This document shows positions 17,706 through 27,653 of a stretch of 64,000 nucleotides of DNA, piece by piece. How positions within the stretch are numbered: position 1 is the stretch's first letter; every line of letters begins with the position of its first letter. A program made the position numbers and the translations under genes. The notes under the pieces were generated by a model. That model ran no database searches, was not told where the DNA came from, and worked only from the letters and a program-made list of their open reading frames with translations. Source of the stretch: Mesorhizobium ciceri WSM4083 (GTDB lineage Bacteria; Pseudomonadota; Alphaproteobacteria; Rhizobiales; Rhizobiaceae); the NCBI RefSeq assembly GCF_000519305.1, contig NZ_JAFG01000005.1, positions 376,018 to 440,017 of the forward strand, in the 5' to 3' direction.

Positions 17706-18996
17706 GGGCTGTCCTGAGCGGCATGAACAACGCCTTGCCCTTGCGACCGGTCGCTTCCCTGATCTTGCCCGTCCAGTCCTTCCAGATCGTGGCGGTCCAG
17801 GGTTCCTCCGGCAACAGATCGAACGCCTGTCGAAGAAAGTCGCGGTCCTCATCGGAAAATTCCGGCTTCTCTTGCGGTCCCTCGCGCAGGATGCGCCACC
17901 AGTTGACCGCATCGGCCAGCCTGTCGAGATTGCCGCGCACCGCCATCCAGAACGGTTCGGCCTGCTCGCCGGAGACGCCGAGCACGATCAGACGATCTTG
18001 TGCCTCGGTGAACGGCATGTGGTGCAGCAACGACCGGTTGAGCACGAACAGCTCGTCGGGATCGAACTTGGCGGCGGATTTCGATGTCGCCGCCGGATCG
18101 AAGCGTTCGGCGAGTTCGCCCATCGTCGGCACCGCCGCGACATTCTCCGACGTGCCTACCAGGACGGCCAATGATGCGACGGCCATCGGCTCGATGCCGT
18201 CCTCGCGCAGGCTTTCGATGGAGAGTGCGCCCGTGCGCTTCGACAAGCCCTCGCCCGATGCGGTGGTCAGGAGATTGTGGTGGCCGAACACTGGCGGCTC
18301 GGCAGCCAGCGCCTGGAACAGGGCGATCTGCACGCCGGTGTTGGTGACATGGTCGTCGCCGCGGATGACATGGCTGACGCCCATCTCAATGTCGTCGACC
18401 ACGGAAGGCAGCGTATAGAGATAGGTGCCGTCCTCGCGCACCAGGACCGGGTCGGAAAGCGAGGCCAGATCGACGGTTTCCTCACCGCGCACCAAGTCGT
18501 TCCAGTGGATTTCGGTGCGTTCGGGCTGTTGGGGATCGCCTGAGAAATTGGGGAGGAGAAACCGCCAGTGCGGCCGGCGGCCATCGGCCTGGTACTCGTC
18601 GATCTGCTCTTGCGTCAGTGTCAGCGCCTCGCGGCCATAGACCGGCGGCAGGCCGCGCGTGCGGCGCACCTTGCGCCTGAGGTCGAGTTCCTCCGGCGTT
18701 TCGTAGCAGGCATAGAGAACGCCTGCCGTCTTCAGCCTCTCGACTGCCGCGTCATAGATCTCGAAGCGCCGCGACTGGTACTCGGTGGCGTCGGGAAAAA
18801 TGCCCAACCAATGCAGGTCGTAGAGGATAGCGTCGGAAAACTCTTGCTTCGAGCGCGCAACGTCGGTGTCGTCGAAGCGCTGGATGAAGCGGCCCTTGTT
18901 GTTCATGGCGAACAGCCAGTTGAACAGAGCCGTGCGCGCATTGCCGATATGGATGCGGCCGGTCGGCGAAGGGGCGAAACGAACGGTAACTGTCAT
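17623..18996 (-). CDS. gltX: Glutamate-tRNA ligase
   Basis: A 457-residue class I aminoacyl-tRNA synthetase that charges tRNA with glutamate. The HIGH motif appears as [12 protein letters not shown] (residues 11-22) and the KMSKS-like motif as [10 protein letters not shown] near residue 250; [18 protein letters not shown] is also diagnostic. Alphaproteobacteria often have two GltX copies; the HIGN variant suggests the second-type copy. No clear Shine-Dalgarno sequence is visible before the ATG at 18996. The last 83 bp overlap the end of the convergent DUF2865 gene. Confidence 0.93.
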   Translation of the reverse strand: MTVTVRFAPSPTGRIHIGNARTALFNWLFAMNNKGRFIQRFDDTDVARSKQEFSDAILYDLHWLGIFPDATEYQSRRFEIYDAAVERLKTAGVLYACYETPEELDLRRKVRRTRGLPPVYGREALTLTQEQIDEYQADGRRPHWRFLLPNFSGDPQQPERTEIHWNDLVRGEETVDLASLSDPVLVREDGTYLYTLPSVVDDIEMGVSHVIRGDDHVTNTGVQIALFQALAAEPPVFGHHNLLTTASGEGLSKRTGALSIESLREDGIEPMAVASLAVLVGTSENVAAVPTMGELAERFDPAATSKSAAKFDPDELFVLNRSLLHHMPFTEAQDRLIVLGVSGEQAEPFWMAVRGNLDRLADAVNWWRILREGPQEKPEFSDEDRDFLRQAFDLLPEEPWTATIWKDWTGKIREATGRKGKALFMPLRTALTGLPSGPELADLLPLMGREGTLARRP

Positions 18997-19178
18997 GAGC
19001 GGGGCGTACCGGATGCTTTTGTGGTTGACAAGACGCGCCCCCGCGCTGGCCGGCAGACATAGAACATGGCGGCTGGAATGAAAAGGCCGGGCGGTGGACG
19101 CCTCAGGAGGCGCCCAGTCCGGAGGCCTTTGTAACCGAGCGCTGCCAGCCGCTGGGGCCGGCGACCGGTTGAAGGCGA

Positions 19179-20384
19179 TCAGCGGCCGAAATCATCGGAA
19201 CTGAGGCGGGTCCAACGGTCGCCCACCAATCCACCGATAAAGATGTCGCCGGAGCGGACCGCTTCCGTGACCTCGGCGATCCGCGAGCGGACCATCGTTC
19301 CCCCGGCATAGCGGAAGAAGACATTCTTGTAGCCAAAGAGTTGGGGGATGAATTTGGTCTGCGTCTGTCCGGTGATGCCGACGCAGCCCATCTCCCATGC
19401 GGCGGCGACAAGCGCATCCAGCGTCGCGCCCCAGTGCGATCCGAATGCCTGGATCTGCAACAGGTTCGCCATGTCGCCGGCTTGACCGTAGAAGGCATAA
19501 CAACCGAGCATTTTGCCCGTTTCGTCGTAGGTCCCACCGAAATGAAGGGGGCCGTCGGCCCGCTTCTCGGCCGCCAGCGCAAGCAGCCGTGGCAATTCCC
19601 CATCCTTCCAACTCGGCCGAAGAGCGTAGCCAGACAGGAGAGTCGGCAGCTTCTCGGCAAATTGCACGGCATCGATCGGCTCACGATGGGTGCGATGCGA
19701 CGATGAATGGAGGACGGGGGGCTCGAACCTTTTCTTTGCGAGAGCATCGAATGCTCTCGCGCATGGATCGAGTACAAGGCGAGGCAGGCCAGGCCATTTA
19801 CGGTGCAGTGCGGAGGCGGCCATCGCCGCCGGCCGGAAAACATATGTCCATCCCAGACAATGCATCGGCAGGAGTTGATACTTCATCGGGCGCGCGAAGG
19901 CCAAGGATGTCCGGTTGGCCGAATCGGTCAGTTGCAGATCGAATTCGCCTTGATGCAAGGCACGCAGCAATTGGGGTCCGGCCGAGCCGTCATCGGTGCC
20001 GGGGTCGGCCATGAGCGGCCCGATGATCGCCGCATTCAATGGCGCTCCATTGAGCTCGTAGCGGGCTTTCAGAACGCCGAGGAATCCACCCAGACGACCC
20101 TGCCGGTTAATCTGGACAAGAGCGTTGCTTTCACCGGAGTGGCCGGCAGGGGCGAGATAAATCTCTCTCATATACGCGGCCGTCTCGGCGATCGCGCGAT
20201 CGAGGAGGTGACGGCGCCGCCGGCGAAACTTCGTCAGGAAGAGTGCGGCGACGCGCTCGAGATCTTCGGCAGCGAGCGGACGAACCGAGCCATGCTGAGA
20301 TTCCAGCACTGACGGCGCAGCCAGCTTTTCCTCGGCATTCGCAGAAAGATGCATCGTGAAGAACGTCCGTAGGTTGCTCTCCAT
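19179..20384 (-). CDS. Protein of unknown function with GNAT-like features
   Basis: About 401 residues. The N-terminal third ([35 protein letters not shown]) resembles the start and core strands of GNAT acyltransferases. The C-terminal half repeats a similar layout ([38 protein letters not shown]), so it may be a double-GNAT protein. I do not recognise a named family. TTG at 20414, ATG at 20384 and ATG at 20354 are possible starts; none has a strong ribosome-binding site, and 20384 was chosen. The gene is isolated, flanked by the gltX promoter region and a hairpin at 20579-20612. It contains a perfect internal inverted repeat at 19739-19759. Confidence 0.65.
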   Translation of the reverse strand: MESNLRTFFTMHLSANAEEKLAAPSVLESQHGSVRPLAAEDLERVAALFLTKFRRRRRHLLDRAIAETAAYMREIYLAPAGHSGESNALVQINRQGRLGGFLGVLKARYELNGAPLNAAIIGPLMADPGTDDGSAGPQLLRALHQGEFDLQLTDSANRTSLAFARPMKYQLLPMHCLGWTYVFRPAAMAASALHRKWPGLPRLVLDPCARAFDALAKKRFEPPVLHSSSHRTHREPIDAVQFAEKLPTLLSGYALRPSWKDGELPRLLALAAEKRADGPLHFGGTYDETGKMLGCYAFYGQAGDMANLLQIQAFGSHWGATLDALVAAAWEMGCVGITGQTQTKFIPQLFGYKNVFFRYAGGTMVRSRIAEVTEAVRSGDIFIGGLVGDRWTRLSSDDFGR

Positions 20385-20578
20385 CGGATATATATCAACC
20401 AATGGTAGAAACAACGTATCTCGGTCGGTATGATGAACAGAGGTCTCAAGACTTACTATCCGGACAGGACTTCACAGGCAAATCAAGTCGGCCAGCATCA
20501 CGGCGCTGATCGGCGGGTTGACTGCCTCCCTGCGATGGCATGCCCTGCTCCAGCCCGCCGGGCTGACCGTGCCGGACA

Positions 20579-20612
20579 GAGGCGGCCTCCGGCCGAAGCG
20601 GGAGGCCGCCTC
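20579..20612 (-). terminator. Perfect 12-bp stem hairpin after the ABC exporter
   Basis: GAGGCGGCCTCC (20579-20590) and GGAGGCCGCCTC (20601-20612) pair perfectly with a 10-nt loop, 3 nt beyond the exporter stop codon on the minus strand. No T-run is seen, but position and strength argue for a transcript end. Confidence 0.6.
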
Positions 20613-20615
20613 AAT

Positions 20616-22421
20616 TCAGCTCACAAGTCCCTTGGTCAGTTCCAACGCCTGGCGCTCGAACAGGCGGCGGTAGATGCCGCCTTTCAACCGGATCAATTCG
20701 TCATGCGAGCCTTCCTCGACGATGTTGCCGCGATCGAAGACCAGCAGGCGGTCCAGCGCCCTCACCGTCGAAAGCCGGTGCGCGATGACCAGCGTCGTGC
20801 GGCCGACCATCAGCCGCTCCATCGCCTGCTGGATCAGCACCTCCGATTCCGAATCGAGGCTCGATGTCGCCTCGTCGAGGATCAGAATGCGCGCATCGGC
20901 AAGGAAAGCGCGCGCGATCGCCACGCGCTGCCGCTCGCCGCCCGACAGTTTCACGCCGCGTTCGCCGACCAGCGTACCGTAGCCCTTCGGCAGGTTGGTG
21001 ATGAAATCGTGCGCACTCGCCAGCTTCGCGGCATGCTCGATCTCCTCCTGCGTCGCACTCAGCCTGGCATAGGCGATGTTTTCGGCCAGCGACCGGTGGA
21101 ACAGGATCGGCTCCTGCTGAACGATGGCGATCTGCCCGCGCAACGAGGCTTGCGCCACCTGCGAGATGTCCTGGCCATCGACCAGGATTTGCCCCGCATT
21201 CACGTCATAGAGCCGCTGGATAAGCTTGACGAAGGTGGTCTTGCCCGACCCCGAATGGCCGACCAGCCCGACGCGCTCACCCGGCGCGATATCGACCGAA
21301 AAGTCTCGGTAAAGCGCCGATCGGTGATGGCCATAGTGAAAGGTGACGTTGTCAAAGCTGATCCGTCCTTCGGTGATCCGGATCGGCTTGGCACCTGGCC
21401 GGTCCTCGATGCCGAGCGGTTCGGACTGGAAATCGACCAGCTCTTCCATATCGTTGATGGAGCGCTGCAGATTGCGGATATGTGTGCCGATATCCCTGAG
21501 ATAGCCCTGCAGCACGAAGAGCGAGGTCAGCACGAAGGCAACGTCGCCGGCGCTCGCCTGCCCCCACGACCACAGCATCAGCGCCAGGCCGATCACCGCG
21601 GCGCGCATAACCAGCAGCAGCACCCCTTGCGTGGTGCCGTTGATGGTGCCGCGCACCCAGGTACGCCGTGTACGCGCACGCCATTTGGCCACGACCTTGG
21701 CCAGTCGGCGTTCTTCGCGCTCCTCGGCGCCAAAGCCCTTGACGACGGCGTTGCAGCTGACCGCGTCGGCAAGCGAGCCGCCGAGGCGGGTATCCCAGGT
21801 GTTGGCGAGCCTTGCCGCCGGCGCGACATAGCCAAGTGACAGCAGTGCCGTCACCGTGATGAACAGCACCGAACCGGCAGCAACGACCGCCCCCATCAAA
21901 GGCCAGAACCAGCCGAGCAGCAATGTCGAGCCGACCAGCATGACGATCGACGGCAGCAGCGCGATGAGGATGGTGTCGTTGAGCAGGTCGAGCGCCCACA
22001 TGCCGCGCGTCACCTTGCGGACGGTCGAGCCGGCAAAGCTGTTGGCATGCCAGTCGGTGGAAAAGCGCTGGACGCGATGGAAGGCATCGGCGGCGATGTC
22101 GGCCATCATCTTCAACGTCAGTTCGACGATCCCCATGAACGCCAGGTTGCGCAACACAACGCCGGCCAGCGCCAGCGCCATCAGCATCGAGAACGCCATC
22201 AGCGCGGCATTCCAGGCAATCGCGTCGGCGCCGGCGCTGCTGGCGACGGCGTCGACCAGCCGGCCGGAATAGAGCGGCGTCAGCACATCGGCCAACGTCG
22301 ACAGCAGGAAGCTGCCCATGATGAGCGAAAGCCGCCACGGCTGGCGCCGCCAATGGGTATGCGTGAAGCCAAGAACGCTGCGAAAGGCGCTCGCGCGCAA
22401 ATCGATTTTAAAACGAGCCAT
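20616..22421 (-). CDS. ABC exporter with fused membrane and ATPase domains
   Basis: A 601-residue type IV (exporter-fold) half-transporter. Six membrane segments occupy about residues 25-320 and the nucleotide-binding domain about 350-590. Motifs are Walker A GHSGSGKTT, signature LSGGERQRVAIARAF, Walker B ILILDEATSSLD and switch histidine VIAHRLSTV. It would work as a homodimer or with a partner not seen here. The family includes lipid, glycan and drug exporters; nothing in sequence picks the substrate. The ATG at 22421 replaces the TTG at 22439 of the longest frame. Confidence 0.87.
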   Translation of the reverse strand: MARFKIDLRASAFRSVLGFTHTHWRRQPWRLSLIMGSFLLSTLADVLTPLYSGRLVDAVASSAGADAIAWNAALMAFSMLMALALAGVVLRNLAFMGIVELTLKMMADIAADAFHRVQRFSTDWHANSFAGSTVRKVTRGMWALDLLNDTILIALLPSIVMLVGSTLLLGWFWPLMGAVVAAGSVLFITVTALLSLGYVAPAARLANTWDTRLGGSLADAVSCNAVVKGFGAEEREERRLAKVVAKWRARTRRTWVRGTINGTTQGVLLLVMRAAVIGLALMLWSWGQASAGDVAFVLTSLFVLQGYLRDIGTHIRNLQRSINDMEELVDFQSEPLGIEDRPGAKPIRITEGRISFDNVTFHYGHHRSALYRDFSVDIAPGERVGLVGHSGSGKTTFVKLIQRLYDVNAGQILVDGQDISQVAQASLRGQIAIVQQEPILFHRSLAENIAYARLSATQEEIEHAAKLASAHDFITNLPKGYGTLVGERGVKLSGGERQRVAIARAFLADARILILDEATSSLDSESEVLIQQAMERLMVGRTTLVIAHRLSTVRALDRLLVFDRGNIVEEGSHDELIRLKGGIYRRLFERQALELTKGLVS

Positions 22422-22800
22422 GATGTCATTCGGGCACAAACGAGCCCGATCCCAGTAGGTCGAAAATTGAAGAAGCCGCGCAAGGGGTCAATGATTGCCC
22501 GGAAGCGGAGTGGCATATTTGGCGTATCGCCCATAACCGGGCGGCGATCGGCATCGGCATAAGCCTGTGCTCGATCCGGCATCGGCACGAAGGGAAAACC
22601 TTCGCGGAGCGCCGGATGAGACCTAGGCTTCGCGGCCTCGCATTACCATGTGAAATACTGCCATTCGGACCTCCCGCAAGACAATTGCGGAGCGGTCCTT
22701 ATAGAGACGCTCCGATGCGTCGCCAAGACGAGTTCACGCCAAAAGTGTATCTGGTCCAACCACTGCGATTATTTTGCAACAATGGCGGGCAAGCCGCGCC
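22422..22800. other. Gene-free interval upstream of the ABC exporter
   Basis: About 380 bp lie between the exporter start and the end of the GNAT gene, both on the minus strand. It should contain the exporter promoter. I see only a small hairpin (GAAGG/CCTTC near 22590-22603) and no convincing ORF, RNA gene or repeat. Confidence 0.5.
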
Positions 22801-23211
22801 TCATTCAGGAATGCGATCCAAGCGCATGTAGCGGCCATCGATTGATGGCTTGAACCCGAGTTTTTCATACATGCCATGGGCATCGCTGGTCGACAGGCTC
22901 CAATGGAAAACGGTCCTGACCTCCGGATGGTCGATCAGGGCCTGGACGAGCCGGCTGCCTATGCCCTGCCCGCGGTTCTCCGGCCAGATGATGATATCGG
23001 CGAGATAGGCGAACACCGTACGGTCGGTGATCGCGCGGCCGAAGCCGACTTGCTTGCCGTCGACATAGGCGCCGACGCAAAGCGAATTGGCAAAGGCGCG
23101 GCGATGGACTTCGTCAGTGCGTCCGGCGCCCCAATAGCTTGCCATCAACAGGTCCGATGTCGCACGGAAATCGATCCGTGACATGTCGAAGCTGATTTCA
23201 CAATCGGGCAT
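22801..23211 (-). CDS. GNAT family N-acetyltransferase
   Basis: A 136-residue acetyltransferase of single GNAT domain size. The acetyl-CoA-binding motif A is ADIIIWPENRGQGIGSRLVQ (R/Q-x-x-G-x-G). The C-terminal SLSTSDAHGMYEKLGFKP is the usual GNAT ending (YxxxGF). The acceptor is unknown. Two ATGs are possible; the one at 23211 has GAGG six bases upstream and was chosen. It lies 36 bp after nadE on the same strand and may share its transcript. Confidence 0.85.
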   Translation of the reverse strand: MPDCEISFDMSRIDFRATSDLLMASYWGAGRTDEVHRRAFANSLCVGAYVDGKQVGFGRAITDRTVFAYLADIIIWPENRGQGIGSRLVQALIDHPEVRTVFHWSLSTSDAHGMYEKLGFKPSIDGRYMRLDRIPE

Positions 23212-23247
23212 GGCTACCCTCGCCTGTGGCATGGCGCGAACTCTCGG

Positions 23248-24936
23248 TCAGGGAACAGTGTCTAGCCGATCCCTGAACCGGTTGGTGATGGGATAGCGGC
23301 GGTCGCGCCCAAAATTCTTTTTGGTGATTTTTACACCGGGTGCTGCCTGCCGGCGCTTGTATTCGGCGATGTAGAGCAGATGCTCGATGCGCGTCACCGT
23401 CGCCCGGTCATGGCCGCGCGCGACGATGTCGTCGACACCCATCTCATTCTCGACCAGGCATTCGAGGATATCGTCCAGCACCGGATAGGGCGGCAGCGAA
23501 TCCTGGTCGGTCTGGTTCTCGCGCAATTCCGCCGAGGGCGCCTTGTCGATGATGTTTTTCGGGATCACCTCGCCCGAGGGGCCAAGCGCGCCCGGCGGCA
23601 CGTGGCTGTTGCGCCAGCGCGACAGCGCGTAGACCTGCATCTTGTAGAGGTCCTTGATCGGATTGAAGCCGCCATTCATGTCGCCATAGAGCGTGGCGTA
23701 GCCGACCGACATCTCGCTCTTGTTGCCGGTGGTGACGACCATCGAGCCGAACTTGTTGGAGATCGCCATCAGGATGGTGCCGCGCGCACGGCTCTGCAAA
23801 TTCTCCTCGGTGATGCCTTCCTTGGTACCTTCGAACATCTGCGTCAGCGCGTGCAGGAACCCTTCGACCGGCTCGAAGATCGGCACGATGTCGTAGCGGC
23901 AGCCGAGCGCCCGGGCGCAATCCTCGGCATCCTTCAGCGAGTCCTTCGAGGTATAGCGATAGGGCATCATGACGGCGCGCAGGCGTTCCTCGCCGAGCGC
24001 ATCGACGGCCAGCGCCGCGCAGATCGCCGAATCGATACCGCCGGACAGACCAAGCACCACATTCTTGAAACCGTTCTTGTTGACGTAGTCGCGCAGGCCC
24101 AACATGCAGGCGCGATAGTCAGCCTCCTCCCGGTCCGGGATTTTCGACATCGGCCCTTCCGAGCAGACCCAGTGATCGCCTTGTCTCTTCCAGGTGGTGA
24201 CGTCGACCGCTTCCTCGAACTGGCTCATCTGGAAGGCAAGCGTCTTGTCGGCGCCGATGGCAAACGAGGCGCCGTCGAAGATCAGCTCGTCCTGGCCGCC
24301 AAGCTGGTTGGCATAGATCATCGGCAGCCCGCATTCGATGACCTGGCGGATGACGACCTGGTGGCGGACATCGATCTTGGCGCGGTAGTAGGGCGAGCCG
24401 TTCGGCACCAGCAGGATTTCCGCCCCGCTTTCGGCCAGCGATTCGCAGATGTCGACATCGCCCCAGATGTCCTCGCAGATCGGAATTCCGATGCGGACGC
24501 CGCGGAAGTTGACCGGTCCCTGGATCTCGGGGCCGGCCTGGAAGACGCGCTTCTCGTCGAACTCGCCGTAGTTCGGCAGATCGAGCTTGTAGCGTTCGGC
24601 GATGATCTTGCCGCCGTCGGCGAAGATGATCGAATTGTGCGTGCCACTCTTGCGCTTCAACGGCGTGCCGATGATGACGCCGGGACCGCCATCCGCGGTG
24701 TCGGCGGCAAAGTCCTGTGCCGCCTTTTCGCAGGCTTTCAAAAAGGCCGGCTTCAGCACCAGATCCTCCGGCGGGTAGCCGGCGAGGAAAAGCTCGGTAT
24801 AGAGCACGAGATCGGCGCCCTGGCGTGCGGCATCCGCCCTCGCCTCGCGGGCCTTGGCGAGATTGCCTGATATGTCGCCGACAGTCGGATTGAGCTGGGC
24901 GACGGCGATGCGCAGGATGTCGAGCTTCTTGGTCAT
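23248..24936 (-). CDS. nadE: Glutamine-dependent NAD+ synthetase
   Basis: A 562-residue two-domain enzyme that amidates nicotinate adenine dinucleotide to NAD+, using ammonia from glutamine. The N-terminal nitrilase-type glutaminase domain (about 1-270) has the Glu in YTELFLAGYPPEDL, the Lys in ERYKLDLPNYGEFDEKR and the Cys in IPICEDIWGD. The synthetase domain carries the PP-loop LGLSGGIDSAICAALA and SEMSVGYATLYGDMNGG. Start chosen at ATG 24936, which begins with MTKKLDILRIAVAQLNPTVG. Confidence 0.95.
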   Translation of the reverse strand: MTKKLDILRIAVAQLNPTVGDISGNLAKAREARADAARQGADLVLYTELFLAGYPPEDLVLKPAFLKACEKAAQDFAADTADGGPGVIIGTPLKRKSGTHNSIIFADGGKIIAERYKLDLPNYGEFDEKRVFQAGPEIQGPVNFRGVRIGIPICEDIWGDVDICESLAESGAEILLVPNGSPYYRAKIDVRHQVVIRQVIECGLPMIYANQLGGQDELIFDGASFAIGADKTLAFQMSQFEEAVDVTTWKRQGDHWVCSEGPMSKIPDREEADYRACMLGLRDYVNKNGFKNVVLGLSGGIDSAICAALAVDALGEERLRAVMMPYRYTSKDSLKDAEDCARALGCRYDIVPIFEPVEGFLHALTQMFEGTKEGITEENLQSRARGTILMAISNKFGSMVVTTGNKSEMSVGYATLYGDMNGGFNPIKDLYKMQVYALSRWRNSHVPPGALGPSGEVIPKNIIDKAPSAELRENQTDQDSLPPYPVLDDILECLVENEMGVDDIVARGHDRATVTRIEHLLYIAEYKRRQAAPGVKITKKNFGRDRRYPITNRFRDRLDTVP

Positions 24937-25064
24937 GCCTGCTGACTTAGCGCGGCAAAATTGCCCGGGCAATGGCGTTCGTTTGGACCAATTCGGAGCG
25001 AATGACGAATGTCATTCGCGTCCGGACCGATCGACGAATGCCGATGGTGGCGAGCGACCAGGTA

Positions 25065-25781
25065 TCAATCGTCGCCCATATATTCGCGCAGCGCTTGCGG
25101 CGAATGGTTCTCGCCGATCGACATCGCCAGGATGCGTGAAATATGCCGGCGCGGCAGATGCGTCTCCGCTGCCCATTGATTGATTTGTCTCTGGATCTTG
25201 TCCAGGTCCTTCTTCGAAGTCGGGCTTTCGGCGATGTCGAGATCCGCGTCCCGCAACGCCGCGGCCATATCGCCGGAGATGACGAACGCATCCCAACCCA
25301 ACCAGCGCAGGAAATACTGGCCCGTATTGCCGCCCAGCCGGCTGCCATGCTTGCCGAGCCAGGCCATCAGCCCGACCTGGTCGTGAGCAGGCCAATTGGC
25401 GAGGAATTGGCCGAAGCCGCCATATTCCTTCGACACGCGCTCGACGAAGGCGGCGTTGTCGCGCACGGATCTGATCTTCTGCGGGTTGCGCACGATGCGC
25501 TGGTCGGCCGTCAGATCGTGCCAGAAATCATCGGGCTGGAACAACAGCCGTTTCGGCTCGAAGCGCAGGAACGCCTCCTCGAAGCCCGGCCATTTCTGCT
25601 CGATGACGCGCCAGACAAAGCCGGCGGCGAAGACACGCTCGGCCATGACAGAGAGAATGCGGTCATCGGCGATGTCAGCCACTGCGGCATTGTCAGGCGC
25701 CGGACCCAGCAGCGACGTCAGTTCCTCCTCGCCGCCCTTGCGTTTTGCGGCGCGTGCGCGAATTTTTGCGAAATCGGGCAT
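25065..25781 (-). CDS. DNA-3-methyladenine glycosylase I-like protein
   Basis: A 238-residue helix-hairpin-helix glycosylase relative. LSVMAERVFAAGFVWRVIEQKWPGFEEAF resembles the Tag-type substrate pocket, and DDFWHDLTADQRIVRNPQKIRSVRDNA resembles the region after it. Tag enzymes remove 3-methyladenine from DNA. The usual Tag zinc-snap cysteines and histidines are not obvious here, so this is a divergent member. It is monocistronic, 128 bp upstream of nadE on the same strand. Confidence 0.75.
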   Translation of the reverse strand: MPDFAKIRARAAKRKGGEEELTSLLGPAPDNAAVADIADDRILSVMAERVFAAGFVWRVIEQKWPGFEEAFLRFEPKRLLFQPDDFWHDLTADQRIVRNPQKIRSVRDNAAFVERVSKEYGGFGQFLANWPAHDQVGLMAWLGKHGSRLGGNTGQYFLRWLGWDAFVISGDMAAALRDADLDIAESPTSKKDLDKIQRQINQWAAETHLPRRHISRILAMSIGENHSPQALREYMGDD

Positions 25782-25874
25782 TCTGCTTGCATCCCCACGT
25801 CGTGCTTTTGACGAAGCGGCATCTTCCTATATGGAAACCAGGCTGCCAAGCCGATGCTTTGTATGGAGACATCC

Positions 25875-26438
25875 ATGAACAAGACCGTGCCCGAACTGGC
25901 TAATCGTTGGTTGAGGCGAAACCCGGAGAATTTGAGCGAGCTTGAGAGGCGGGTGCTGCAGAGTACCGTCGACCGCAAGCCCATATCGCAGGACATCAAC
26001 GACAGTCTTGCCGGCCTTCAGGGCGCGGGCGACCGTATCGCCGATGCCATTGCGCGGGTCGGCGGTTCGTGGACGTTCATCCTGTCCTTCATCGCCTTCC
26101 TGATCCTCTGGATCGGCGCCAATTGGTGGCTGCTGGGGCGAGATTCGTTCGACCCCTACCCTTTCATCTTCCTCAACCTCGTTCTCTCGATGATCGCCGC
26201 CTTGCAGGCGCCGGTGATCATGATGTCGCAGAACCGCCAGGCGGCGCGCGACCGCATCGACGCCGCTCACGACTACGAGGTCAACCTCAAGGCCGAGATC
26301 GAGATCATGGCACTGCACGAAAAGCTGGACGAGCTGCGCCATAGCCAGATCATCGGCATGCGCGACGAGATCGCGCAGATAGCCGAACAGCTGAAGCGAA
26401 TTGACGAACGGCTCAACCCCCAGACCCAACCCTCATGA
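25875..26438 (+). CDS. DUF1003 membrane protein
   Basis: A 187-residue protein. The DUF1003 core has two membrane helices (SWTFILSFIAFLILWIGANWW and YPFIFLNLVLSMIAALQAPVIM). A conserved MSQNRQAARDR loop and a C-terminal cytoplasmic coiled coil (AEIEIMALHEKLDELRHSQI) follow. The function of the family is unknown. ATG codons also occur at 25854 and 25863; GGAG six bases upstream favours 25875. The stop overlaps the ATG of the DedA gene (ATGA), so the two are translationally coupled. Confidence 0.88.
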   Translation: MNKTVPELANRWLRRNPENLSELERRVLQSTVDRKPISQDINDSLAGLQGAGDRIADAIARVGGSWTFILSFIAFLILWIGANWWLLGRDSFDPYPFIFLNLVLSMIAALQAPVIMMSQNRQAARDRIDAAHDYEVNLKAEIEIMALHEKLDELRHSQIIGMRDEIAQIAEQLKRIDERLNPQTQPS

Positions 26439-27022
26439 CGCAGGCCATCCATCATTTCATCGAACAGTATGGACTGCTTGCCGTCTTTGTCGGTTGCATC
26501 GCGGAGGGCGAAAGCGCTGCCATTCTTGGCGGCTTCTTTGCCCACCAGCGAGTCTTCGTCCTGTGGCACGCGGTTGTTGCGGCCGCGCTCGGCGCCTTCG
26601 TCGGCGATACTTTCTTCTTCATCCTCGGACGAAGCTTCGCCGACCATCCCTATGTCGTCAGATTGCGCAAACGGCCCGGCTTTCGCCGCGCCTTTCGCCT
26701 GCTCAACACCCATCCCGACATTTTCGTGCTGTCCAACCGCTATATCTACGGCATGCGTCTCGTCGGCGGCATTGCAGCCGGGCTTTCCAACATCGCCGCG
26801 CCGCGCTTCGTCATCCTCAACGCCATCTCATCGGCGGTCTGGGCGGTACTGTTCGGCACGATCGGTTATGTCTTTGGACTGGGAGCCGAGCACGTCATCG
26901 GCCAGGCGTTGATGCATCACGAACGGTTGCTGATCGGGCTCGGCATCGGCCTGACCGTGGCCGTTCTGGCATGGCTCGTCGCCCGTCACATCGCCAGAAA
27001 GGAACGCGCCAGGGAAAGCTGA
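26435..27022 (+). CDS. DedA-family membrane protein
   Basis: A 195-residue DedA/SNARE-associated family protein. It has the N-terminal re-entrant region FIEQYGLLAVFVGCIAEGES, then GAFVGDTFFFILGR. The central FVLSNRYIYGMRLVGGIAAGLS fits the conserved arginine motif. DedA proteins act in membrane lipid recycling (undecaprenyl-phosphate or phospholipid flipping) and support envelope integrity. It overlaps DUF1003 by 4 bp and converges on the hemerythrin gene with a 3-bp gap. Confidence 0.88.
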   Translation: MTQAIHHFIEQYGLLAVFVGCIAEGESAAILGGFFAHQRVFVLWHAVVAAALGAFVGDTFFFILGRSFADHPYVVRLRKRPGFRRAFRLLNTHPDIFVLSNRYIYGMRLVGGIAAGLSNIAAPRFVILNAISSAVWAVLFGTIGYVFGLGAEHVIGQALMHHERLLIGLGIGLTVAVLAWLVARHIARKERARES

Positions 27023-27025
27023 CGG

Positions 27026-27613
27026 TCAATCCACGCCGAGCGCCTGATCACCCCGATCGAGGATCAGCGGGATGATCAGGTCTTCCTCGTCGGCAAGATG
27101 CCTTGTCAGCATGGCTATCAGCCGGCTGTTTTCGTCGGCATAGGCGTCGGCGGCAAAGCGCTGTCTGTCTTCGCTCTCCTGAAGCGTCTTGATGAACGCA
27201 TTGGCCGCCTCGGCATTACGCTCCAGCCCTTCATGGATGGTGTGGTGGTCGGCATCGAGAATCTCGAAGCCGCGCTTCAAACGGGGCTCGGCCTTGGCGA
27301 AGACCGGAAAATATTGATAATCCTCGACATTGTGGTGACCGTCGAGGTTGCCCAAGAAATGATTGAGGCGAGGCGCGAACCAGCGCGCGAAATCAGGCGC
27401 CGTCAGCCGTCCCTCACGGTAGTCGTCAATGCCGTTGGCCAGCATGCCGCCAAGTTCGCGAAACATGTCGTGCCGCTGCAGCCACATATTGGCGATGCCG
27501 TGGATGTTGGCATGGTCCTGCCAGTTTTCACGCGGGTATTTTTCGGCGAGCCAGCGCAGATCGTCCGGCAGGCCCTTGCGCTCAAGAAGCAGAAAATTGG
27601 CGGCCTCGGCCAT
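27026..27613 (-). CDS. Hemerythrin HHE domain protein
   Basis: A 195-residue four-helix-bundle protein with potential diiron ligands in order: HANIHGIANMWLQRHDMF, HFLGNLDGHHNVEDYQYFP, ILDADHHTIHEGLE, and HLADEEDLIIPLI. Hemerythrin-like proteins bind oxygen or nitric oxide or sense iron and redox state. The start at 27613 has a near-ideal AAAGGAG six bases upstream, unlike the longer frame to 27646. It is followed by dgkA-side genes on the same strand upstream (40 bp apart). Confidence 0.85.
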   Translation of the reverse strand: MAEAANFLLLERKGLPDDLRWLAEKYPRENWQDHANIHGIANMWLQRHDMFRELGGMLANGIDDYREGRLTAPDFARWFAPRLNHFLGNLDGHHNVEDYQYFPVFAKAEPRLKRGFEILDADHHTIHEGLERNAEAANAFIKTLQESEDRQRFAADAYADENSRLIAMLTRHLADEEDLIIPLILDRGDQALGVD

Positions 27614-27653
27614 GACAGTCTCCTTTGGTGACTGGCATGTAGGCATCGAAAGG

